A stretch of 13,727 nt of DNA. Origin: an uncultured Bacilli bacterium (lineage in GTDB: Bacteria; Bacillota_I; Bacilli_A; RF39; UBA660). Below, piece by piece: positions 1 to 5,219 of the stretch. Under the pieces are notes generated by a model. That model was not told where the DNA came from, ran no database searches, and was given only the letters and a program-made list of their open reading frames with translations. Location: assembly GCA_947630415.1 (NCBI GenBank), contig CANRHM010000024.1, positions 1 through 13,727 of the forward strand. The letters are read 5' to 3'. Both the position numbers and the translations under genes were made by a program. The first letter of the stretch is position 1, and every line of letters starts with the position of its first letter.

Positions 1-1
1 C

Positions 2-487
2 ATCATGGTCTTTGCAAGAAGCAGTAAAGCCGCTAGTAGGTTGAGTGACAGCATTCGTACTCACGATTTTAAAAAGAAATATATGGCTGTAGTGCATGGA
101 AAAGTTTCTCCTCAAGGAGAATTCATCGATTACCTAAAGAAAGATGTTAATTACAATACCAAAGTAGTGAGTGAAAAAGAAGGAAAACTTTCCAAATTGA
201 CCTATACACTTTTAGACTATAATGAAGAACTTGATTTGTCACTTGTGGACATTTCTTTGGAAACAGGTAGACATCATCAGATACGGGTTCAGTTTGCCTC
301 ACGTGGCTATCCTTTGTATGGAGATAGTAGGTATGGTGAATTGTCAACTGAAGACATTGCTTTACATGCTTATAAATTATCCTTTACACATCCCGTTAAA
401 AAAGAAGTGATGACGTTTACAAACTATCCACCTCAAGAAAGTGGTTTTAAATATTTTGACATTGATAAAATAAAAAATAAGATATAG
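2..487 (+). CDS. RluA-family pseudouridine synthase, C-terminal part (5' end outside window)
   Basis: This is the C-terminal ~160 residues of an RluA-family enzyme, which isomerises uridine to pseudouridine in rRNA or tRNA. The frame is open to the left edge, so the first ATG at base 5 is internal. The visible start (MVFARSSKAASRLSDSIR) is the stretch that in this family directly follows the catalytic HRLDxxTSG motif, so the catalytic Asp lies just off the window. Also visible are the KKYMAVVHG strand and the RNA-contacting motif TGRHHQIRVQFASRGYPLYGD. An N-terminal S4 domain cannot be judged. The family is confident, but RluA, RluC and RluD subtypes cannot be separated from this fragment, so no symbol is given. 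The gene ends with TAG, whose last base begins a terminator shared with the convergent slipin gene. Confidence 0.93.
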   Translation: MMVFARSSKAASRLSDSIRTHDFKKKYMAVVHGKVSPQGEFIDYLKKDVNYNTKVVSEKEGKLSKLTYTLLDYNEELDLSLVDISLETGRHHQIRVQFASRGYPLYGDSRYGELSTEDIALHAYKLSFTHPVKKEVMTFTNYPPQESGFKYFDIDKIKNKI

Positions 488-519
488 AAAAAGCCATCCT
501 TGATGATGACTTTTTCTTT
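487..519. terminator. Probable bidirectional intrinsic terminator
   Basis: Bases 487-498 (GAAAAAGCCATC) pair with 505-516 (GATGACTTTTTC) with a single C/A mismatch, closing a 6-base loop. T-rich sequence follows on the plus strand and A/T-rich sequence on the minus side. It lies between the convergent pseudouridine synthase and slipin genes, whose ends are 39 bases apart, so it can serve both. Confidence 0.8.
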
Positions 520-526
520 GCTTAAA

Positions 527-1303
527 TTAATTCTTTTTCGTAATTTTGTTTACGATGTCTTGTCCTGTGATGTTATTATTACCAAATGCTTGAAGTACTT
601 CAATTGGTATAGCAAAGATGATGGTGTTCGATTGGTCACTTGAGATATCATTGATGGTAGATAGTGTTCTTAAATGCAATGCTCCTGGTGAATTTGCCAT
701 GGTAGATGCTGCTTCAGCTAAGTTTTTACTTGCTTCAATTTCTCCAATTGATTTCGTAATAACCGCTTGTTTTTCACGTTCGGCTTCGGCTACTTTGGCA
801 ATGACTCTTTGCATTTCCTCAGGAAGCGCAATATCTTTAAGTTCTACATTTTCTACTTTGATACCCCATGGATCCGTTGCTTCGTCGATAATCTTACAGA
901 TGTTTTCACTAATTTTGTCTCTTTCTGTTAATAATTCGTCTAAAGTTACTGCTCCAACCGCATTACGCATGGTAGTTTGAGCAAGTTGACTTACGGCAAA
1001 AAAGTAATCCTGTACAGCAAGAACGGCTTTGGATGCATCAAAAATGTTATAGTACAATACCGCATTAATTCGAACAGTTACGTTATCTCTCGTGATGGCA
1101 TCTTGCTCTGGTACATCGACTGCTTTGGTACGAATATCGACCTTTTTAAAACTTTGGAAGATAGGGAAAACAAGATTCCATCCGGGATTTAATATTTTAG
1201 TGAATTTTCCTTTCGTAAATAAGATACCTCTTTCGTACTCTTCTACTTGTTTAATCGAAGAAATCAAGATAATTAAAGCAATGATAATCAATGTAATTAA
1301 CAT
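527..1303 (-). CDS. Slipin, SPFH/stomatin-domain membrane protein
   Basis: The product is a 258-residue stomatin-like protein (slipin). It has one N-terminal hydrophobic segment (about residues 1-16, MLITLIIIALIILISS), then an SPFH domain opening with VEEYERGILFTKGKF and LNPGWNLVFPIF. An Ala/Glu-rich helical stretch follows (VIAKVAEAEREKQAVITKSIGEIEA), typical of the region that oligomerises. Bacterial slipins assemble into membrane rings or scaffolds and are often linked to membrane proteases or NfeD proteins; no NfeD gene is nearby, so the partner is unknown. I chose ATG 1303 because an AAAGGAG site (minus strand, 1311-1317) lies 7 bases upstream and the hydrophobic segment starts there. 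An upstream in-frame extension to 1354 would cross the likely promoter. Length fits the family. Confidence 0.92.
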   Translation of the reverse strand: MLITLIIIALIILISSIKQVEEYERGILFTKGKFTKILNPGWNLVFPIFQSFKKVDIRTKAVDVPEQDAITRDNVTVRINAVLYYNIFDASKAVLAVQDYFFAVSQLAQTTMRNAVGAVTLDELLTERDKISENICKIIDEATDPWGIKVENVELKDIALPEEMQRVIAKVAEAEREKQAVITKSIGEIEASKNLAEAASTMANSPGALHLRTLSTINDISSDQSNTIIFAIPIEVLQAFGNNNITGQDIVNKITKKN

Positions 1304-1325
1304 ACTACTACTCCTTTCAATTCTT

Positions 1326-1354
1326 ATTTTATATATAAAAAAGTTAAAATACAA
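1326..1354 (-). promoter_or_regulatory. Predicted sigma-A promoter of the slipin gene
   Basis: On the minus strand, TTGTAT (1349-1354) and TAAAAT (1326-1331) are separated by 17 bp. They lie about 20 bases upstream of the slipin start, so the leader would be short. The promoter is divergent from that of the Pro/Val-rich gene. Confidence 0.55.
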
Positions 1355-1386
1355 TCATAAATTAAAGAATTGTGTCGACTTGGTCC

Positions 1387-1415
1387 TTGCATTTCTTTTA
1401 TTTTTTTGTTATTAT
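1387..1415 (+). promoter_or_regulatory. Predicted extended -10 promoter of the Pro/Val-rich gene
   Basis: TTGCAT (1387-1392) and TATTAT (1410-1415) are separated by 17 bp, with TG at the extended -10 position (1407-1408). The -35 is weak (3 of 6 matches), so the extended -10 probably carries the activity. The expected start is near 1422, giving a ~25-base leader that contains the GGGAG ribosome binding site at 1434-1438. Confidence 0.55.
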
Positions 1416-1446
1416 TAGAATAGAATAAAATAAGGGAGATGGAAAG

Positions 1447-2346
1447 ATGAGTTTAGATTGGTTTATGACGATCCCTGGAATGTTGATTTCTGGTGGAGTG
1501 TTATTATTATTAGTCGCTCTTGTGATCTATGTGATTACGAATATGAAAGCAAAGAAAGAAAAGAAAATAGAAATGGAAGAAACGACTCCAGTGATGGAAG
1601 AGAATGCGGCATCAAATGTCGAAAATATTCCAGTTGTTGAGCCAGTAAGTCCTGCTCCAGTGGTAGAAGCTCCGGTTACTAATGTGGAACCTGCACCAGT
1701 TATGGAAGCTGCTCCTACTCCTATAGTAGAAGCACCTACTGCTCCAGTTACACCAGTAGTAGAAAATGTAACAGCTCCAGTTCAAGAGACAGTTGCTCCG
1801 GTTCAAGATGTGGTTGCACCTGTTATGGATACACCTGTAGCACCTGTAGAAAATGTGCCTGTTGCTCCAGTAGTACCAGAGGTAGCTCCTCAAGTTCCTA
1901 ATTTGGATGCTCCTGTAGAGAATGTACAACCTCCAGTAGTAGAAGATATTAATCCTACTCCTGTAATGGAAGTTCCAGTGCAAGAAGTAGCTCCTATTCC
2001 AGTTCAAGAGGTAGCACCTACACCTGTTCCAGAACTTGCCCCTACAGAAGCAAATCCTAGTGTATCTATCTATGGTGGAGCAAATCCGCATGTTGAACCA
2101 ATGAAAGAACCAGAACACCGTCCTATCTATGGAGGTGCTGATCCATTAGAAGCGACGATGCGTATGAAACCAATAGATCCAAATCCTGTTACTAATGTGG
2201 AAGTTCCAGTTGTTCCTACAGTAGGAAATCCTGCACCAGTAGAACCTACCGCTTCTGCCAGTCCTATTCCTGAAATTGTTCCTACTGCTCCAGTTCAACC
2301 TGTTCCTGTAGAAACTCCTAATGCTGATGTCATTGAAGAATTATAA
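1447..2346 (+). CDS. Membrane-anchored Pro/Val/Ala/Glu-rich repetitive protein
   Basis: This 299-residue protein has one transmembrane helix (about residues 10-32, GMLISGGVLLLLVALVIYVI) followed by a basic stretch KAKKEKK, which by the positive-inside rule puts the long C-terminal part in the cytoplasm. From about residue 45 to the end it is a low-complexity acidic chain of degenerate units such as APVVE, TPVPE, APVQE and PVENV, built with recurring codons (cct, cca, gtt, gta, gaa). It is likely extended or disordered. A motif IYGGA(N/D)P occurs twice (residues 208-214 and 227-233), set apart from the low-complexity background. I do not recognise a family. It may act as a membrane-tethered scaffold or spacer, but nothing here proves that. 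No clear terminator separates it from spoVS downstream. Confidence 0.85.
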   Translation: MSLDWFMTIPGMLISGGVLLLLVALVIYVITNMKAKKEKKIEMEETTPVMEENAASNVENIPVVEPVSPAPVVEAPVTNVEPAPVMEAAPTPIVEAPTAPVTPVVENVTAPVQETVAPVQDVVAPVMDTPVAPVENVPVAPVVPEVAPQVPNLDAPVENVQPPVVEDINPTPVMEVPVQEVAPIPVQEVAPTPVPELAPTEANPSVSIYGGANPHVEPMKEPEHRPIYGGADPLEATMRMKPIDPNPVTNVEVPVVPTVGNPAPVEPTASASPIPEIVPTAPVQPVPVETPNADVIEEL

Positions 2347-2379
2347 AAAATAAAAATTTTAAGTTACATAAATTAAAAA

Positions 2380-2409
2380 ATCCTTTCATATAGTTAAGAT
2401 AGAAAGGAT
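2380..2409 (+). promoter_or_regulatory. Hairpin that covers the spoVS ribosome binding site
   Basis: ATCCTTTC (2380-2387) is the exact reverse complement of GAAAGGAT (2402-2409). Three further pairs (TAT 2389-2391 with ATA 2399-2401) form if A2388 bulges out. The 3' arm contains AAAGGA, the only plausible Shine-Dalgarno sequence for the spoVS start at 2419. If transcribed, the hairpin would hide that site. It has no T-tract, so it is not an intrinsic terminator of the preceding gene. Confidence 0.45.
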
Positions 2410-2418
2410 GAAATATTT

Positions 2419-2679
2419 ATGGAAACACTTAAAGTATCGAGTAAATCCAGTGCTAATTCAGTGGCCGGAGCCCTTGCTAATGTTTTTCGTGAAAAAGGAA
2501 GCGTAGAAATACAAGCAGTAGGGGCGGGAGCTCTTAATCAAGCGATTAAAGCAGTTGCCATTGCACGTGGTTTTGTTGCCCCTTCGGGTAAAAACCTAGT
2601 ATGTATTCCTGCTTTCACCGATATTACGATTGATGGCGAGGAACGTACAGCTATTAAATTAATCGTAGAAGCACGTTAA
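2419..2679 (+). CDS. spoVS: Stage V sporulation protein S
   Basis: This is an 86-residue protein, the family's full length, with the very conserved SpoVS sequence: KVSSKSSANSVAGALANV, EIQAVGAGALNQAIKAVAIA, RGFVAPSGKNLVCIPAFTD and DGEERTAIKLIVE. In Bacillus subtilis SpoVS is needed for sporulation to pass stage V. The family is small, likely nucleic-acid related, and also occurs in bacteria that do not sporulate, so its presence does not prove spore formation. The start at 2419 follows a AAAGGAT site about 10 bases upstream, itself inside a possible hairpin. A terminator straddles the stop codon, so transcription ends right at the gene's end. The gene stands alone between the Pro/Val-rich gene and the T-box operon. 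Confidence 0.97.
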   Translation: METLKVSSKSSANSVAGALANVFREKGSVEIQAVGAGALNQAIKAVAIARGFVAPSGKNLVCIPAFTDITIDGEERTAIKLIVEAR

Positions 2680-2688
2680 GTGCTTTTT
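2667..2688 (+). terminator. spoVS terminator, stop codon in the loop
   Basis: AAGCAC (2669-2674) and GTGCTT (2680-2685) form a perfect stem, extended outward by G2668-T2686 and A2667-T2687. The T-run begins at 2684. The loop GTTAA contains the spoVS stop codon (2677-2679). Confidence 0.85.
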
Positions 2689-2709
2689 CCTTTAAAATAA
2701 AAGATTTGA

Positions 2710-2739
2710 TTGACTTTTATAAATGTTTTCCCTTATAAT
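2710..2739 (+). promoter_or_regulatory. Predicted sigma-A promoter of the T-box/HD/serS operon
   Basis: TTGACT (2710-2715, 5 of 6 consensus) and a perfect TATAAT (2734-2739) are separated by 18 bp. The expected start is near 2746, just before the first helix of the T-box leader. Confidence 0.8.
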
Positions 2740-2750
2740 AAAGTAAATCA

Positions 2751-2936
2751 CTGATGGGAACATAGAATAGATTTTTTCTTCCAAAGAGATTTCGTGGTTG
2801 GTGGAAACGAATAAGAAAAGCTATTTGTCTACTCCCTAGAGAACCTAATCCGTTCCGGCTAAAACCGTTATATTAATTAAGTAAATAAGGATGGTACCGT
2901 GGCTTTTTCACTCCTTGGCATCATTCTTTTTGTTTG
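2751..2936 (+). promoter_or_regulatory. T-box leader (uncharged-tRNA riboswitch), probably serine
   Basis: The leader has the T-box hallmarks in order. Stem I is built from GGGA/TCCC, AATAG/CTATT and TTTTCTT/AAGAAAA, with a distal AGAGA bulge and GGTTGGTGG (2785-2805). A CCGTTA element follows at about 2866, then the conserved T-box sequence AAGGATGGTACCGTGG (2887-2902). A weak terminator can form from GATG (2890-2893) with CATC near 2920 plus an inner CCGUGG/CCUUGG helix, followed by TTCTTTTTG. The loop strand between CTATT and TCCC offers TCT (2828-2830, Ser) followed by a purine, matching the serS gene downstream. TAC (Tyr) overlaps it and is less likely. The acceptor-pairing bulge reads UGGU, which pairs best with a tRNA discriminator A, whereas bacterial tRNA-Ser usually has G (a U-G wobble). 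Confidence 0.9.
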
Positions 2937-2951
2937 GAAAGGAGATTTATG

Positions 2952-3491
2952 ATGAATCGATTAGCTCTTTATTTAAATGCAAAAGAGTTTGAGGAGATTA
3001 AAAATATTCCAGATCTTTATAGTAGGTGTCTGAGACTAGTTGAAATTTTGTTTAAAAACAGGGTGGATAAACAAGGCCTACCTTACATTAGACATTTGGT
3101 ACGTGTTTCTAGTAAGATGAGTACGTATGAAGGAAAAGTATTGGGCCTTTTACATGATACGATTGAAGATATCAGTTATATTGAATACGAAGATTTACAA
3201 GAAATTGGTGTTCCTCCATCCGTTATCGAAGCATTAAAATTAGTAACCAAAGTAGAGTCTAGTCCAATGGATTCCAAAACGACAAGATTAAAGAATTATC
3301 ATGAAATGATAGGACGCATTATCGATAGTGGAAATCCACTTGCTATTGAACTTAAATTTAATGATATGATGGATAACTTTAATCCTAAACGACTACAAAA
3401 TATATCCAAGGAGGAGCAAGATTGGCTTTATCAAAAGTATGGAGGCGAAATTGAACGACTTCATAATGCTTATCAAAAAGTAAAAAAATAA
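2952..3491 (+). CDS. HD-domain phosphohydrolase related to the SpoT/RelA hydrolase domain
   Basis: This 179-residue protein is essentially a lone HD domain like the hydrolase half of RelA/SpoT and the small alarmone hydrolases. The metal-binding pattern is complete: H48 in LPYIRHLVRV, H68-D69 in GLLHDTIED, and D138 in LKFNDMMDN, equivalent to KLADRLHN of Rel proteins. E72-D73 also matches the hydrolase EDxxA-type region, and VIEALKLVTK follows as in Rel. No synthetase, TGS or ACT domain is present. Possible substrates are (p)ppGpp or another nucleotide; the substrate is inferred, not shown. ATG 2952 lies 7 bases after AAAGGAG (2938-2944); ATG 2949 is the alternative. It is the first gene after the T-box and sits 21 bases before serS, so it should respond to tRNA charging together with serS. 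Confidence 0.85.
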   Translation: MNRLALYLNAKEFEEIKNIPDLYSRCLRLVEILFKNRVDKQGLPYIRHLVRVSSKMSTYEGKVLGLLHDTIEDISYIEYEDLQEIGVPPSVIEALKLVTKVESSPMDSKTTRLKNYHEMIGRIIDSGNPLAIELKFNDMMDNFNPKRLQNISKEEQDWLYQKYGGEIERLHNAYQKVKK

Positions 3492-3512
3492 GAAAGAAAA
3501 GAGGAAATAGAT

Positions 3513-4799
3513 ATGTTAGATATTAAATTTGTAAGAGAAAATAGAGAAAAAGTAGAAGAAAATATAAAAAAGAAATTCCAAGATAAAAAACTTCCATTAG
3601 TAGGAGAAGTCATCGATTTAGATGAAAAGTTCCGTGCTTTAAAGAGTGAAGGGGACGATCTTAGAAAAGAAAGAAACGATATCAGTAATCAAATCGGTGG
3701 TTTAATGCGTGAAGGCAAGAAGGATGAAGCCGAAGAAAAGAAACAAAGAGTCGTTGAAATCAATAAAAAACTAGAAGAAATCGAAGCCAGTGAAGAAGAA
3801 GTAAGCAAAGAATTAAAAGCTAAGATGATGATGATTCCCAATATCATTGCAGATGATGTACCTATTGGAAAAGACGATTCAGAAAATGTCGATGAAGAGC
3901 ACTTTGGAGAACCTACTGTTCCTGATTTTGAGATTCCGTACCATGCCGATATTATGGCATCATTTAATGGACTTGATAAAGATGCAGCAGGTCGTGTAAG
4001 TGGAAATGGTTTCTATTATTTAATGGGCGATATTGCACGCCTTCATTCGGCTGTTTTGGCGTACGCAAGAGACTTCATGATCAATAAAGGATTTACGTAC
4101 TGCATTCCACCTTTCATGATCCATAGTGATGCTGTAGATGGCGTTATGTCTTTTGAAGAAAAAGAAAACATGATGTACAAGATTCAAGGAGAAGACTTGT
4201 ATTTGATTGGTACTAGTGAACATTCGATGATTGCTAAGTTTAAAGACCAAATCTTAAAAGAGAGTGATTTACCAATTACCATGACCTCTTATTCGCCTTG
4301 CTTCCGTAAAGAAGTAGGTTCACATGGAATTGAAGAGAGAGGCGTATACCGTATTCACCAATTCGAAAAACAAGAAATGGTCGTATTATGTAAGCCAGAG
4401 GATAGTGAAGAATGGTACAACAAGATGTGGCATTATTCAGTAGAACTCTTTAGAAGTCTCGATATTCCTGTTCGTAAACTGGTATGCTGTTCAGGAGATT
4501 TAGCCGATTTAAAATATCGTTCTTGTGATATTGAGGCATGGAGTCCAAGACAACAAAAATATTTCGAAGTTTGCTCTTGTTCGAACTTAACCGATGCTCA
4601 AGCAAGAAGATTAGCCATCCGTTACAAAAAGGAAAATGGTGATAAAGAACTTGTTCATACGTTAAATAACACCGTTATTGCTCCACCTAGAATGTTGATT
4701 GCTTTCCTTGAAAACAATTTACAAAAAGATGGAACCGTTAAGATTCCAGAAGTATTGAGACCTTATATGGGCGGCAAAGAAAAAATAGAAAAGAAGTAA
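3513..4799 (+). CDS. serS: Seryl-tRNA synthetase
   Basis: This is a class II synthetase that activates serine and charges tRNA-Ser (and tRNA-Sec where present). At 428 residues it has normal length. The N-terminal MLDIKFVRENREKVEENIKKK and the charged coiled-coil arm (about residues 28-105) are clear. The catalytic domain shows LIGTSEHSMIAKF, motif 2 CFRKEVGSHG (about residue 262) with YRIHQFEKQEM, CCSGDLADLKYRSCDIEAWSPRQ, EVCSCSNLTDAQARR, and motif 3 NNTVIAPPR with R393, then IPEVLRPYMGG. The CCSGDLADLK and TSEH versions belong to a SerRS branch seen in some Firmicutes rather than the B. subtilis or E. coli type. GAGG (3501-3504) lies 8 bases before the start. It shares the T-box transcript with the HD gene. 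Two decayed copies of its 3' end lie 1.8-2.1 kb downstream. Confidence 0.98.
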   Translation: MLDIKFVRENREKVEENIKKKFQDKKLPLVGEVIDLDEKFRALKSEGDDLRKERNDISNQIGGLMREGKKDEAEEKKQRVVEINKKLEEIEASEEEVSKELKAKMMMIPNIIADDVPIGKDDSENVDEEHFGEPTVPDFEIPYHADIMASFNGLDKDAAGRVSGNGFYYLMGDIARLHSAVLAYARDFMINKGFTYCIPPFMIHSDAVDGVMSFEEKENMMYKIQGEDLYLIGTSEHSMIAKFKDQILKESDLPITMTSYSPCFRKEVGSHGIEERGVYRIHQFEKQEMVVLCKPEDSEEWYNKMWHYSVELFRSLDIPVRKLVCCSGDLADLKYRSCDIEAWSPRQQKYFEVCSCSNLTDAQARRLAIRYKKENGDKELVHTLNNTVIAPPRMLIAFLENNLQKDGTVKIPEVLRPYMGGKEKIEKK

Positions 4800-4924
4800 A
4801 TAATTTAACAGCATATTGTATAAAACAAGCATGTGTCAATGAGTTATTAAGAAATCATTTAATTACTAACTTAGAATATTATCAAATTATGGAAAAAATT
4901 AAAAAAGGACATAAAATGGACTAA
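4799..4924 (+). pseudogene. Short coding remnant just after serS
   Basis: One frame is open for about 41 codons and ends at TAA 4922-4924. Its conceptual peptide includes TAYCIKQACVNELLRNHL and NLEYYQIMEKIKKGHK. The composition looks protein-like: a helix, then a pattern like the 'GLIT..EY..I...' ends of small SHOCT-like proteins often found on mobile elements. There is no ATG, GTG or TTG with a ribosome binding site to start it, and upstream the frame runs into the 3' end of serS in another phase. I read it as the C-terminal fragment of a lost accessory gene. The family guess is weak. Confidence 0.35.
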
Positions 4925-4968
4925 ATATTCATGTTTTTGGCTATTTATTTAATGGGTATAAGAATTAT

Positions 4969-4989
4969 CTAATCTCAAAAAAAGATTAG
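4969..4989. other. Perfect 7-bp hairpin
   Basis: CTAATCT (4969-4975) pairs exactly with AGATTAG (4983-4989) around a 7-base A-rich loop. No T-run follows on the plus strand. Its role is unknown; it could be a remnant of a terminator or an insertion boundary. Confidence 0.3.
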
Positions 4990-4997
4990 CTGTTTAT

Positions 4998-5058
4998 AAA
5001 AGGAAGTACATATTGATGTCTACTATTTGGAATGCACATCAGTAATACTTCTTTTTTT
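4998..5058 (+). terminator. Long interrupted hairpin with T-tract after serS
   Basis: AAAAGGAAGTA (4998-5008) pairs with TACTTCTTTTT (5046-5056), including one G-T pair. An inner helix GATGT (5015-5019) with ACATC (5036-5040) is separated from it by an internal loop. Seven T residues run from 5052 to 5058. It lies 200-260 bases after serS and is the only terminator-like structure between serS and the ATPase promoter. Apart from this hairpin, the one at 4969 and the coding remnant, I see nothing in 4925-5094. Confidence 0.5.
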
Positions 5059-5094
5059 AATTATATTATTTAAATTTTTAATGAGTTAGATTAC

Positions 5095-5130
5095 ATTGAA
5101 GAAAAGTGCCACAAGTGGCAAAAATCTTCA
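5095..5130. repeat. 36-bp direct repeat, copy 1, with nested palindromes (upstream of -35)
   Basis: This copy is identical over 36 bases to 5172-5207. Each copy is a nested dyad: outer arms TGAAGA and TCTTCA, inner arms TGCCAC and GTGGCA around AA, with unpaired A-rich spacers of four bases. Copy 1 ends 9 bases before the predicted -35 of the ATPase promoter. The form suits an operator for a dimeric regulator, or a repeated genomic palindrome that captured a promoter. Confidence 0.9.
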
Positions 5131-5139
5131 GGTAAAGTA

Positions 5140-5168
5140 TTGTAAAAATATTAAAAAATTTGTATAAT
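5140..5168 (+). promoter_or_regulatory. Predicted sigma-A promoter of the ATPase gene
   Basis: TTGTAA (5140-5145) and a perfect TATAAT (5163-5168) are separated by 17 bp. The promoter sits exactly between the two 36-bp palindromic repeats. The expected transcription start (about 5175) falls inside the second repeat. Confidence 0.75.
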
Positions 5169-5171
5169 TGT

Positions 5172-5207
5172 ATTGAAGAAAAGTGCCACAAGTGGCAAAA
5201 ATCTTCA
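5172..5207. repeat. 36-bp direct repeat, copy 2 (over the start site and 5' UTR)
   Basis: This is an exact second copy of 5095-5130, 77 bp further on. It begins 3 bases after the -10 and ends right at the AAAGGAG ribosome binding site (5208-5214). A bound protein here would block RNA polymerase. In the RNA, the same dyad could fold into a hairpin next to the ribosome binding site. Confidence 0.9.
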
Positions 5208-5219
5208 AAAGGAGAAACT

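Noticed and set aside
1612..2118. Long minus-strand open frame rich in Trp, Tyr, Arg and Cys inside the Pro/Val-rich gene
   Set aside because: It is the mirror of repeated Pro/Val/Glu codons. It has no ribosome binding site and its composition is implausible for a protein.
5095..5207. The two 36-bp repeats as a minimal CRISPR array
   Set aside because: There are only two copies, the 41-bp spacer contains a clear promoter, there is no cas gene, and the ATPase reads directly from the second copy.
5160..5219. N-terminal extension of the ATPase through the palindromic repeat
   Set aside because: It lacks its own ribosome binding site, would start within the -10 region, and translates the repeat itself. 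ATG 5220 has AAAGGAG at a good distance.
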